A stretch of DNA of 49,443 nucleotides. Source: a virus. The notes beneath the pieces were generated by a model. That model saw nothing but the letters and a program-made list of their open reading frames with translations. It was not told the DNA's origin and did not search any database. Both the position numbers and the translations under genes were made by a program. Numbering within the stretch: position 1 is the stretch's first letter; the number at the start of each line of letters is the position of its first letter. Of the stretch, positions 17,035 to 26,300 are shown in pieces. Location of the stretch: positions 1 to 49,443 of IMG/VR virus record IMGVR_UViG_3300020473_000044. One strand, written 5' to 3'.

Positions 17035-18671
17035 TAGTCATCCATTTTTAGGAATCTACCATAGCCCGTATCCCCCCGGGATTCGGTAGTAGACGCACCC
17101 CACCTGTGCTCAAGGGAAGGGATACTGCCCCTGGAAGTGATGAGCCACAGTACCTTATTAGCGGGGTAGGCATTCCGCAGCTCTTCATTAGGCATCGGGG
17201 CTTCGCCGTCAGTAGCGTAGATCAGTAGATCCGGCTTCCTATCTATAGACCAGCCCCCAATCCGCTGCTTAATAGCCAGCTCGAATGGCGGGTCGAAGTA
17301 GGTGCCCCCACGCCCCTTAACACTGAGGTCACGCTTATCATCTAGGTCATATAGGTCGCATATAGAAGTGTCGCATTCGCACACTGTTACTGCTACATCC
17401 CCCATCTTCTTTAGCGCCATTAGCTCTGCAAATATCTCTAGGATCTCCCCCCTACTAACGCTACCGGAGGTGTCGATAGCCAGAAGGAGGTTCTTCTTCC
17501 TGAGCTTCTTCTTGCCCCGGCGAAGGGATCTACCGAATGTAGGCTTGCGGGAAGGTCGGGCGAAAGTAGCAACTTTCTCCGCCTTACTTGACCCCGCGAA
17601 TCTACGTAGCTCTGTACGCCAGTTAATAGTAGGCTCTCGTAGGGATGCCTCGATCATCTCCTGCAGTGAGCCGGGGATGGTACCTCGGTTCTTAGCGGCC
17701 TGCTGTGCTACCGACATGACCTTCTTGAACTCCCTACGGAGGGAATTAATCTCCTCAAGAGACTCCGAAGGGTCCTTGCCTGCTAGATCAATCAGCTCCT
17801 TCTCGAGAGGAGTCAGTCCGCCCCTACCGGGACCGGGACCGGGGCCATCTCCATCCTCAATATCCGGCATGGAGTCCACCACCTTCCTTAGGTTACCTGG
17901 CTCTCCGCTGGAAGTACCTGAACCCCCCGCCTCCTCGGTACTGGCCCCTGAGCCTCCTCCCTCAGAGCCTTCGCCTTCGGAGCCTTCGCCTTCGGAGCTA
18001 GATTCCCCCGACTCATCGCTAGACTCGGAGTCCCCCTGTCCAGCACCCCCCTCTAGGTACTCTTTTACGAACTCCTCCCCATCATTATCCACAGACTCAC
18101 AGATGAGCCGTACGTAGGTTTCTAGGCTCTGTAGGACTGGGAAGCCTCTGTCTGTGGGGTGGATGCCCCTATACCTACCGTAGGGCCGGTTGTAGTCCGG
18201 AGACATCGACTCCGTTGGAGAGCCAATATCGCAGTGCAGAAACTCCAGGGAGAATGTTCTCATGTCGTCAATAAGAAAGGAGTTCAGTGCGTAATCCGCA
18301 CCAAAGTGAATTACCTTCATAGCCTTAGCTCGGTCTTTACCCTCAAACTCCATAAGGATGAGGGCCATGCGGCTGATATGATCCAGGAGTAGGTGGCCCA
18401 TCTCGTGCCACAGCACCGCAGACGTAGCTTCAAGGGTCAGCTCGTTGACCATATTCTCATTGTAGAGCAGGATATAACGGCCGTCCGAGATGGTAACGGC
18501 CATAGTAGGCACCTCTTCTGATTGCTTAATCAGCAGCGAAGACGCTATGGTAGAGCAAATACCTCCCACGCTTTTGCTCCCCGCTAGTATGGCTAGCCTA
18601 CTATGCAGGCTATCCTTTAGGGTAGGCTTTTGGGCTGCCTTAAGCCTGCTTAGGTTTAAGCTTCTTCTCAT
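17034..18671 (-). CDS. Metallopeptidase-like plus VWA-domain protein (DUF2201-like)
   Basis: A 545-aa protein. The N-terminal domain has WHEMGHLLLDH (HExxH at 89-93), a zinc-peptidase-type helix. Residues 205-285 are a low-complexity linker of S, G, E and P. The C-terminal domain has LLLAIDTSGSVS (DTSGS at 400-404), the MIDAS start of a von Willebrand A fold, followed by an acidic strand LLIYATDGEAP. This layout is that of the DUF2201 family, whose genes are commonly found beside MoxR AAA+ ATPases. The MoxR gene here is at 20342-21520, separated by two rightward genes. AGGAG precedes the ATG at seven bases. It is the first gene of the RT operon. It may act as the ATPase's adaptor; proteolysis is not assured. 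Confidence 0.82.
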   Translation of the reverse strand: MRRSLNLSRLKAAQKPTLKDSLHSRLAILAGSKSVGGICSTIASSLLIKQSEEVPTMAVTISDGRYILLYNENMVNELTLEATSAVLWHEMGHLLLDHISRMALILMEFEGKDRAKAMKVIHFGADYALNSFLIDDMRTFSLEFLHCDIGSPTESMSPDYNRPYGRYRGIHPTDRGFPVLQSLETYVRLICESVDNDGEEFVKEYLEGGAGQGDSESSDESGESSSEGEGSEGEGSEGGGSGASTEEAGGSGTSSGEPGNLRKVVDSMPDIEDGDGPGPGPGRGGLTPLEKELIDLAGKDPSESLEEINSLRREFKKVMSVAQQAAKNRGTIPGSLQEMIEASLREPTINWRTELRRFAGSSKAEKVATFARPSRKPTFGRSLRRGKKKLRKKNLLLAIDTSGSVSRGEILEIFAELMALKKMGDVAVTVCECDTSICDLYDLDDKRDLSVKGRGGTYFDPPFELAIKQRIGGWSIDRKPDLLIYATDGEAPMPNEELRNAYPANKVLWLITSRGSIPSLEHRWGASTTESRGDTGYGRFLKMDD

Positions 18672-18692
18672 CTTTAACTCCTAGGGTGTAAC

Positions 18693-19667
18693 ATGGATAT
18701 CAACACTGACGTTACTCAGCATCTACTTAGGGAGGTACTACAGGAGTACCCCGAGCTTGCAAAGCATGCTCAACTAGCTATTAGCGGGCCGGAGGTACGG
18801 GATAGTCTTCCCTTGTCTTCCTTTGCCGACCCGCACAATAGATACTATCCAGTACACACGCCGGAGCATGCGATACTGTCTAAGGCTTATACCACAAAAG
18901 TGGCAAATGTTGCGCCTCACGTGGTTTCCAGAATCGACGATGCCCTAGACCTCTTCGGCTTAGATTTACCCGAGTCGCGGACAGTCAAAGAGGCCTCTAA
19001 CTACGAGCCCCCCTACCTAATCCCTTCGCAGTCTAAGTTCCCGCTAAGAGATGCTTCGGATATCCCCTATGCGGAAGCGGCCTTACTTCGCAACCGCTCT
19101 AAGCTTCAGGTAAAGACCGCAGCTTCTGCGGCGATTACACTCGTAAAGTACGCAGCCGATGCGGGTATTAATGTTTCCTCAGAGATCCTTACCATGGCTG
19201 GCATTACCCAGTGTGACACCGAGAAAGCCTCTATGTGGATTGAAGCTAGGTCTGATGCAGCTTCAGAGCCAGAGCACTCTGAGGCCTACATCAAGGTTTC
19301 TGAGTTTGTTAAGAACTTGGGCTCAACGGCATCCAGGGCTGACCTCACTAAGCTAGCCGCTGCCGTAGAAGAACTAGACATTATGTCCGGGTTGTCAAAA
19401 CACTACGGGCGTAATCTACCAGACCCCATGGCTACCGTGTTCAACACTAAAGTAGCAATGCAGCCTTCTATGGACTTAGGCGGAACTATGGTGCCTGTGT
19501 CTAAGTTAGTGGGTATGGGCCCTGAGGTCATTGGAGACATTTTAGGGGACGACATCGTACCGGAGATTAGCTCTGATGGGGAGGTAGATCCCCAGAAGCT
19601 CATGGAGATCTTAGAGACGCTACCCAAAGACATGAAGGAGCTACTCGCTTCTAAGGTAGGTATGTAG
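18693..19667 (+). CDS. Protein of unknown function, possible virion assembly gene
   Basis: A 324-aa acidic, mostly helical protein. A polar patch near residues 44-68 (FADPHNRYYPVHTPEHAILSK) is distinctive but I do not know a family for it. Only 21 bases separate its ATG from that of the leftward VWA gene, and two bases from its stop to the next gene. Its position before terminase is compatible with a head or packaging role; that is inference. Confidence 0.55.
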   Translation: MDINTDVTQHLLREVLQEYPELAKHAQLAISGPEVRDSLPLSSFADPHNRYYPVHTPEHAILSKAYTTKVANVAPHVVSRIDDALDLFGLDLPESRTVKEASNYEPPYLIPSQSKFPLRDASDIPYAEAALLRNRSKLQVKTAASAAITLVKYAADAGINVSSEILTMAGITQCDTEKASMWIEARSDAASEPEHSEAYIKVSEFVKNLGSTASRADLTKLAAAVEELDIMSGLSKHYGRNLPDPMATVFNTKVAMQPSMDLGGTMVPVSKLVGMGPEVIGDILGDDIVPEISSDGEVDPQKLMEILETLPKDMKELLASKVGM

Positions 19668-19668
19668 C

Positions 19669-20319
19669 ATGAGGCTGGCCGGGGACAGGTATTCAAACAC
19701 GGAATACGCAAGGAAAATTCTGTGCAGGTCCGCCCGGACTCCGGCCACTCCTATAGTAGTGGCGGCTGATATTATAACCGGAGGCAAGGTTTTTTTGTGG
19801 GAGTACGAGACCACCTTTGACTACTTAGATGATAACAACTGCTTACCTAATGAGATGTTACGGGATCAGTTGCTGGCGGGCGTAGCAGCGATCCATAGTA
19901 GCAGTTTCCTGTGGGACGACAGGGCGTTCAGCGCTATAGCTGAGGCGTTCAACTCGGAGCTGGCTATACCAGAGATAGTCGACCCTCTGCGCCCGGCCCA
20001 GATATGTTATGCTCTAGACGAGCTAAACCGGCTGTACTCTATCTATGAGAACGCTACTGACCTCACCCCTCTGTACGGGGAATCGGTTAAGGTTTTTGTA
20101 GCTGGGTGTGCAGCGGTGCACGGTTTTCCTAAGCCACCAGCCAACCTCTCCTTTGTTAATGACGTCTACCACAGGTTCTTTGATAAGCCCGAGGACTTAG
20201 CGGACACTGCTACGAACACCGTGTTAAAACGTAAAGAAGAGGAGATAGCCGCTTACTGCTCTGCTATGAATAAGCTAAGTAGGGACATGCTCTCTCAGCT
20301 AAAAGAGAGCGGCAGCTAG
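19669..20319 (+). CDS. Protein of unknown function
   Basis: A 216-aa helical protein with one Cys-rich pair (CRSAR near residue 19 and C120 region) but no recognisable motif. It starts right after the stop of the 324-aa gene and ends 22 bases before the convergent MoxR gene, so it is the second gene of a two-gene rightward unit. Its N-terminus contains VVAADIITGGKVFLWEYE, reminiscent of a beta hairpin. Function unknown. Confidence 0.55.
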   Translation: MRLAGDRYSNTEYARKILCRSARTPATPIVVAADIITGGKVFLWEYETTFDYLDDNNCLPNEMLRDQLLAGVAAIHSSSFLWDDRAFSAIAEAFNSELAIPEIVDPLRPAQICYALDELNRLYSIYENATDLTPLYGESVKVFVAGCAAVHGFPKPPANLSFVNDVYHRFFDKPEDLADTATNTVLKRKEEEIAAYCSAMNKLSRDMLSQLKESGS

Positions 20320-20341
20320 TAGTGCTACAGCCCTCAAGCTA

Positions 20342-21520
20342 TTAGAAGTTACGACCAGCTTTCTTTATCTGCTCGATCGTGGAGTATAGCTCCCGCCACT
20401 CCTTAGGGTGGTGGGTGTTAATAGCTGTGGCCAGCTCATCGTGCCTCTGCCTATGACCACTAGCATTGTCGGTGGTCATAGCTATCAAGTGCTTAACTAG
20501 GAGATGCTTGGTCTCCTCAGTCAGCATAGCTGCTAGCTTGATAAAACCGGTAGCGAACTTGTCAGGCTGCCAGTCATCAGTAGCTGCGAGGTATTGACCC
20601 ACAGAGTTGACCGTTCTAGTGATAACATCACTACGACTATCCTTCTTCATCTTCTCTATGATAGGCTTAACCTTAGCAAAGTTAGTGAGCACGTCCTTCG
20701 GGTGGACTGAGTACTCTTTGTTCCGAGACCAGTCACAGAACGCAGCTGCGTGCTCAGAGCCGATTAGAGATGCGATGGCTGGCTCCACCATCCCAGCAGT
20801 TTCGTCGGCCACCTTCAGTAGGTTACTGACCTTATGCCAACTTGCGGGGGTCGGATAGAGCTTCTTAGCTGCACGAGCCTTCTCATCCAGTAGCGCCTCT
20901 GGGTTAATCTCAATAAAAGAGATAACCTCCTCCGACATGCCTACCTTCTTGGCATAGCGCAGCCATCCGCCTAGTGTGTGCTCCACCCAGTAGTGGCTAC
21001 CACGCCGTCGCCAAGCGGGGTCGCTAAGCATGTCAATGGTCTCGTAGTTCCCATCATCTGGGTTACAAGCGCACATGACGTATAGGTTCTCTGGCAACTT
21101 CTCCCCGTTAAGGGTGCGGTCACCAATCAGAGACCAAGCCACAGCGAGAGTAGCCTTATCCGCCCGGTTTATCTCGTCCAGGAACAGAATAACTGGCTTA
21201 CCTGCCTTAGCCTCTTCAATAGCGTCGTGGAGCTTCTTGGGCGGGAGCACATCGAAGTAGCTCGCCCCATCCTCTGGCCTCTGAGGAATACCAAAGCTAG
21301 TCTCATCCAGCTGGGCCATGTTATAGTCGTAAACTGAACCCCCGATGCTTACCCCCGCTTGATGTGCCATTGCAGTCTTACCGATGCCGGCGACACCCCA
21401 CAACACTACTACGTTGTGGGCTAGCATAGTATGAAGTAGGCTCTTAGACGGCCCCACTGCTACAGTGGGCATACCGTGTAGCGTCCCGAAGGACTTCTCT
21501 GAACTATCTAGGTTATTCAA
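20342..21520 (-). CDS. MoxR-type AAA+ ATPase
   Basis: A 392-aa protein with Walker A GVAGIGKT (42-49), Walker B ILFLDEINRA (D115, E116), a sensor 1 Asn in ACNPDD (about 152), and an arginine-containing stretch DPAWRRRGSHYW, as in MoxR ATPases. Start TTG at 21520 is chosen because GAGGGA lies at suitable spacing before it; an in-frame ATG at codon 17 lacks a good site. The start shares one base with the ATG of terminase on the other strand. MoxR ATPases usually work with VWA proteins; the DUF2201-like gene at 17034-18671 is the likely partner. Role in infection unknown. Confidence 0.85.
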   Translation of the reverse strand: MNNLDSSEKSFGTLHGMPTVAVGPSKSLLHTMLAHNVVVLWGVAGIGKTAMAHQAGVSIGGSVYDYNMAQLDETSFGIPQRPEDGASYFDVLPPKKLHDAIEEAKAGKPVILFLDEINRADKATLAVAWSLIGDRTLNGEKLPENLYVMCACNPDDGNYETIDMLSDPAWRRRGSHYWVEHTLGGWLRYAKKVGMSEEVISFIEINPEALLDEKARAAKKLYPTPASWHKVSNLLKVADETAGMVEPAIASLIGSEHAAAFCDWSRNKEYSVHPKDVLTNFAKVKPIIEKMKKDSRSDVITRTVNSVGQYLAATDDWQPDKFATGFIKLAAMLTEETKHLLVKHLIAMTTDNASGHRQRHDELATAINTHHPKEWRELYSTIEQIKKAGRNF

Positions 21521-23022
21521 TGTCTATTTCCCTCTCTAGGAAAGATCTAGCTGAATCTATCCTTCAGCTTGATGGTGATGACTTCTCTCTAGGGGACTAT
21601 CCCTTCTACGATGCCTTGTACACCGGGGAATACTCTAGAAGCATCCTCATGTGCGGTAGGCAGGTAGGGAAGTCCGTGTCTGCTGCTGCGTTCACAGTGT
21701 GCGAAGCCGTTGCTGTGCCTCACTTTAAGACACTGTATATATCGCCCACTCAGAAGCAGACTTCCACATTTAGTAACACCCGGATTAGTAAGCTGATTCA
21801 ACACTCCCCGGACTTGAGATCCATGATGGGTAGAGTTCTCAGCGACAACGTCTTTCTCAAAGTACTAGGCAACGGGTCGGAGCTCATCTTTAACTATGCT
21901 TCCGATGATGCTGACCGCGTCCGGGGTATCTCTGCAGACCGCGTTATCTACGACGAGGTGCAGGATATAGACTACCAGTCCGTAGTACCGGTAATTAACG
22001 AGTGCCTAGCTAACTCCAGGTTTGGGTATGTCTCCTACATGGGCACCCCCAAGACTATGGAGAACACCATTCAGTTTATCTGGGAACAGTCTACCCAGTC
22101 TGAATGGTGTATTAGGTGCGGCTCTTGCGGCAAGCGCTCATTCTACCGTAGCTCTCGCGGCATAACCGATACGGGCCTCGCATGCCTATCATGCGGAGCT
22201 CTCGTCGACGTTCGTGACGGTACTTGGGTAGACATGGCGCCTAACGCTAAAACCCAAGGGTTTCACATCCCCCAGGTTATCCTGCCCCAAAACCAGGTCC
22301 CTCACCGCTGGGAACGAATTACTCATAAACTCGAGACTTACCCAGAGAGTAAGTTTAATAACGAGGTTATGGGGGTTTCTGACTCCGTAGGCTCTAGGCT
22401 CATTGGTGTGGATGATCTAGCTGCCTGCTGCTCCGACTCGCCCCTGCCCGCTGCCGGATTTACCTGCGGAGGCGTAGACTGGTCTGGTGGCGGTACCTCT
22501 GGCGTGTCCCGCACCGTAGCGTGGGTGTTTTCCAACTCACCCGGCGGGACCTTCAACACCGTTGATTACAAAGTGTTTCCCAACCAGAACCCCGTCTCCA
22601 CCGTAGATGAACTAGCAACTTTCTTTTCTAGGTATCGCGTAAATCTAGTAATAGGCGATGCCGGAGAGGGGGCCTTGGCGAACTCACTGTTGCTCAGCAA
22701 GCTGCAGTGCCCCCTCTACCAGCTTCAGTACGGAAGCCAGACTAAACCTCTTAAATGGAATGGTATTGATCGCTACACTGCGGACCGCACCACTCTCATT
22801 GACTGCTTCTTTTATGACATCAAGAAAAAGCGTATAGCCTTTCTGGGCGAACCAAGGATGTCTGAAGCCTTCGAGGATTTTCTGGCTCTGTACGAAGAGG
22901 TCACTCCTGCTGGGAAGAAAGTCTGGCGACATTCTCCTAACAAACCGGACGACTGCTTACACGCCGCCGTCTTCTCATGGGTAGCCTGCAAAGTGCTTAC
23001 CCACGATATGACCTTTTACTAG
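21520..23022 (+). CDS. terL: Terminase large subunit
   Basis: A 500-aa protein with an N-terminal packaging ATPase: Walker A GRQVGKS (46-52), Walker B VIYDE (142-146), and a likely motif III YMGTP (173-177). The C-terminal nuclease has GGVDWSGGG (about 316), VIGDAGEG and a terminal KPDDCLHAAVF with an acidic pair, the RNase H-like TerL pattern. An insert at residues 197-225 carries five Cys (CIRCGSC, then CLSC), a zinc ribbon between the two domains; similar zinc ribbons are known in GpA-type terminases. It cuts and pumps concatemeric DNA into the procapsid. A terminator-like hairpin with a T run begins at the stop codon. The start overlaps the MoxR start by one base. Confidence 0.93.
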   Translation: MSISLSRKDLAESILQLDGDDFSLGDYPFYDALYTGEYSRSILMCGRQVGKSVSAAAFTVCEAVAVPHFKTLYISPTQKQTSTFSNTRISKLIQHSPDLRSMMGRVLSDNVFLKVLGNGSELIFNYASDDADRVRGISADRVIYDEVQDIDYQSVVPVINECLANSRFGYVSYMGTPKTMENTIQFIWEQSTQSEWCIRCGSCGKRSFYRSSRGITDTGLACLSCGALVDVRDGTWVDMAPNAKTQGFHIPQVILPQNQVPHRWERITHKLETYPESKFNNEVMGVSDSVGSRLIGVDDLAACCSDSPLPAAGFTCGGVDWSGGGTSGVSRTVAWVFSNSPGGTFNTVDYKVFPNQNPVSTVDELATFFSRYRVNLVIGDAGEGALANSLLLSKLQCPLYQLQYGSQTKPLKWNGIDRYTADRTTLIDCFFYDIKKKRIAFLGEPRMSEAFEDFLALYEEVTPAGKKVWRHSPNKPDDCLHAAVFSWVACKVLTHDMTFY

Positions 23023-23040
23023 CTTAGAGCTAGTTTTTTT
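23018..23040 (+). terminator. Intrinsic terminator-like hairpin after terL
   Basis: A six-base stem (ACTAGC and GCTAGT) with a five-base loop, directly followed by six T residues. It begins at the terL stop codon and should end rightward transcription. The stem is short and AT-rich, so termination may be partial. Confidence 0.65.
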
Positions 23041-23128
23041 ACACGCAGGGACTAATTAGTCCTGCCTTAGATGGGATGTAGGTCCTATCCCTATCTCTGC
23101 ACTAGTCACCGGCATAATGCCGGCATTA
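23041..23128 (-). repeat. Structured repeat unit 1 of 3 (leftmost)
   Basis: 88 bases. Read on the minus strand: GGTGACTAGTG at 23110-23100, then a hairpin GGGAT...ATCCC (loop with TAGGACC), then TAAG, then hairpin GCAGGACTAATTAGTCCCTGC (with one bulged base), then GTGT. On the plus strand it begins ACACGCA and the palindrome CCGGCAT-A-ATGCCGG closes it (23110-23124). It shares flanks with units 2 and 3, but the hairpin sequences differ, so pairing rather than sequence is kept. Confidence 0.75.
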
Positions 23129-23235
23129 ACACGCACCCCTAGAGGTGCCCTTATGTTGAGATGTCCGGAAAGATCGTCTTCCCGATCGTCCGGACATCCA
23201 ACCCTCCACTAGTCACCAACATACTGTCGGCATAA
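23129..23235 (-). repeat. Structured repeat unit 2 of 3
   Basis: 107 bases. Minus-strand order: GGTGACTAGTGG (23217-23206), a two-part hairpin with a 10-bp outer stem (GATGTCCGGA with TCCGGACATC, 23160-23199) and a 5-bp inner stem (CGATC/GATCG), then ATAAG, then hairpin GCACC-CTAGG-GGTGC, then GTGT. The plus-strand left edge is ACACGCA. The first hairpin is entirely different in sequence from those of units 1 and 3. Confidence 0.75.
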
Positions 23236-23339
23236 ACACGCAGGGCTTGTCAGCCCTGCCTTACGTGGAAGAGCTCGCCTGGCGAAAAATGTTTTCGCCA
23301 GGCGAGCTATGACTCCCTCCACTAGTCGCCCCACTCTAC
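23236..23339 (-). repeat. Structured repeat unit 3 of 3 (rightmost)
   Basis: 104 bases. Minus-strand order: GGCGACTAGTGG (23330-23319), a perfect 17-bp hairpin (AGCTCGCCTGGCGAAAA with its complement, three-base loop, about 23272-23308), then GTAAG, then a perfect 8-bp hairpin (GCAGGGCT-GACA-AGCCCTGC, 23240-23259), then GTGT. The plus-strand left edge is ACACGCA. It is the unit closest to the leftward promoter-like element at 23355-23392. Confidence 0.78.
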
Positions 23340-23354
23340 ATACGCAATAGTGGA

Positions 23355-23392
23355 ACGTTATCTTATACCACTATAGTGTGGATATTTGCGTG
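23355..23392 (-). promoter_or_regulatory. Leftward promoter-like element upstream of the repeat array
   Basis: Minus strand: CACGCAAA (23392-23385), 13 bases, then GTGGTATAAG (23371-23362), continuing to ACGT at 23355. The same two blocks at identical spacing occur at 33586-33616, and a close copy at 40058-40089. TATAAG with a TG two bases earlier looks like an extended -10 box; CACGCAAA sits where a -35 box would be (17 bases). It lies two bases after the polymerase stop codon and points into the array. Confidence 0.6.
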
Positions 23393-23393
23393 C

Positions 23394-26300
23394 TTAGCTA
23401 ACCTCCCCGTAGGAGGGGCCGATCTCTACATCATAGGGCATGGACACGGGCACCTCTGGAAACTCAGCTTTGATAAACTTGTCCACCTTCTCCGCTAGAA
23501 ACCCCTCTAGCTTCGGTACTTCTGACTTCGGCATTTCCCACACCATAGAGTCGTGTACCGTTAGCATCATCCTACCCCTAATCGCTTGCATGCTCTTCCA
23601 TAGATTAATCATCGTGCGGATGACTATCTCACCACAGAAGCCCTGCACTAGGTAGTTGATACCTTGCCGCTCGCACCGGGCTGCATACCAACCCCCCGCC
23701 CCAGCCGTGTAGAACCTTCTCGCCCTACCTGTAGGGGTACGGAGTATATTGTCGCTGCGTACCTTAGCCTTAATCCTATCTATGTAGTCCTTAATACCGG
23801 GGAAGCGGTTGAAGAACATAGCCATCAGCTTCGCCGCCTCATCCTCCGAAATCTTCAGATCCTCGCTTAGACCCTTTACCCCTGTGCCGTAGATAAGACC
23901 GAAGTTAACACTTTTAACACGCTTACGCATAGTGGTGTACTTGTCTCTTAGCTCAGCCTCTTCTGGATTAGTAGAGTTCCTGTAGTACTGGATGTCGTCA
24001 TACTTCTCCCCGAATATCTCACTCGCCACCCAAGAGTGCACATCCAAGCCATCTTTGAGAGCCTGTATTAGGGTGGGCTCGTCTGCGTACGCTGTAAGGA
24101 CCCTGATCTCTGCACCCCCAAAGTCCACATCCACTACTACTAGCTCCTCTCCAACCTCCCACCTGTACTTTTCCCGTAACGCAACCTCAGTTGCGCTAGC
24201 CTCAGACGAGGTATCAGTGGGCACAAACAGCTTCTTGATGTTTATCCCACCCAGCTTCTTAGGGAAGGTCTGTAGGTTAGGGTTGGATGAGCTGGTCCTT
24301 CCGGTAGCAGTACCATTGATATGGATGGTCCCCCGTAATCTACCGTCGTAAGCGGAACCTCTCTTGATTCCTAGTACAAAAGTAGTAAGCGCCTTAGATG
24401 ACTTCCTAACTTTGAGGAGGAGATTAGCTGGGTTGCTGGACAATAGCTCGTCCCGCATCTCGTCCGAGATATCTCCCAGTCCATTAGCCTCTAAGTACTC
24501 TTCTACATCCCTAGTGAGAAGGAGATCGATGTACTTCTTAAGGGATTCTTCATCAGCAGAAGCCTCCCCCGTCTCCGTAGTCTTAACTCTAGGCAACCCG
24601 TACCCAGCTATAAACACTTTAGAGACCAGCAATTTCTCTTGTATATCTATGTTGTCCGGCGTCAATCCTAGGTCTTTAGCTACTCTATCGTAGAATGCGG
24701 AGCTCCACTCCTGGATCTTACCCTCTAGGGACCTCTGGCAGTAATCGAGGTGTTCATAGTCTACTCTAATACCCTCGTACTGCATCTGAGCCAACATCTC
24801 AGTAGCGGGCAGGAAATGCCTGGACATTAGGGATATCATGGGGGCCAACCCCTCAGCTTTAGCCTGCTTAGGGCTGTGCTCTTTCCAAGCCCTCAGCCTC
24901 TGAGAATCGCTTATCCTCCAGGTTAGATCCGCGTCCACCGCAGCGTATTCCAACATCATCTGCATCGGGGGCTCTTCGTAAGTCACCCCGTCGTAGTGGG
25001 GATTGCCATCCCAGCGGTGCCGCTTTCTATGAGTAAAGAACTTCTTGAGTCCAGCCTTGGCTGCAGACATCTCCTTCTTACACTCTGCTGCCCACCCTTT
25101 TATGGCTGCAATAGCTCCGTCTATAGCTTCTTTATTCGCAGCAGTTTGTCCCTTCTTCATCTTTCTAAGCTTGGCCACATACTTTTTAGAAGAAGACTCG
25201 ACAGTAGTAAGATCAAACCCATGCCCTATGGGGGAGGTATCCGGGTAATACAACCCATCTACTTCGTTGGGGTCAGTAGAGGCTACCCGAGAAAATGACT
25301 CATCGAACTCTCGAACCGTAGCAGCATCTAGCGCCTCTTTGAGGCTGCTCTCGTAACCCACTAGCTCGGGGTGCTCCTCTACTGCAACAGTCTTAAGGCC
25401 GTAGAAGCTCTTTCTATCCTCATCCAGCATATACTCCCCAAGCATACCATCCCACTTAGTGTTTCTCACGGGGCCGAATTTCAGCATGTAGTCCATGCTC
25501 ATCCCGGAGACTTCCTCAATAGTTTCTTCCAGTCCGGGATGTAGCGCACAAGCCTCCGCCGTACGTAGCATTAGTGGGTACAGGGCCATGCTGTAGTCGA
25601 ACTTGTAGTTCCACCAGGTTTTAGGGTTGTCACATCCCAACACTTTCAGTACCCAAGGGATAATCTCGTGGAACTCGTATGGGGAGTCCTTATGATCCAC
25701 CGGCACAGCGAAAGACTTCCCTGGACCCACTGACCCCGACAGCGCAATAATTCTAGCAGTCTTGGACCACTGCCAGAGAGTAGTGGTCTCGAAGTCCAAA
25801 GCCATCATGCACTGATTAGCGGGCTTACCCCCTGTAGAGTAGTTGGCGTACTCGTCACAGATAGCTATAGCATCCTCCAGAGAGGTGGGTATGTCGAAAC
25901 CCTTTATTAGCTTGGGCACATCTAGAGCCTCAGCGCTGGACCCCGCTGCGGCTACGGCAGCTTTCTTGAGGTCGTTCTCTACTAGGCTATACAAGCCTGG
26001 GTTGCGGAAGAACCGAGCTAGGCTGAAAGTAGGCATGACCTTGAAAGGCCTGCCTGCAACCTGCACTGTTACTACCCTACCCCGTATCTCTTCAGCGTTC
26101 GCATCTAATCCCAAACCATTTAAGGGGCGGCTACCAAAGCACACAATAATCTTTGGATTTAGGTTGTGCACTTTCTGATATATAATGCTGGTAGCGCAGG
26201 TATTAAAAACCTCTTTAGTATTCTTACCGGGACAACAAGCCCCGTACATATAGTGTGCACGGGCAGCCATTGATTGTAGTGGCCCGTTTACCTTGCCGGA

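Larger units (their letters stand above)
23041..23354 (-). ncRNA. Candidate leftward non-coding RNA made of three two-hairpin units
   Basis: The 371-base gap between terL and the DNA polymerase gene holds no plausible coding frame but three tandem units, each with a variable long hairpin and a GC-rich short hairpin, between constant flanks. A promoter-like element immediately upstream on the minus strand would start RNA near 23355 and transcribe the whole array. If transcribed leftward the RNA would end by or beyond the terL terminator stem. Alternatives: DNA-level structures such as a packaging (pac/cos) or replication site, or rightward read-through RNA. Direction and function are inference. 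Confidence 0.45.

Noticed and set aside
17302-18117. Long rightward open frame (271 codons) opposite the VWA gene
   Set aside because: It is antisense to the low-complexity S/G/E/P linker and the VWA domain, giving Ser/Pro/Arg-rich sequence without a ribosome site; a composition artefact.
23041-23354. tRNA cluster or CRISPR array
   Set aside because: Units have two hairpins, no cloverleaf, no T-psi-C-like loop and no CCA end. The repeats are not identical short repeats with unique spacers of constant length, and no cas operon is present.
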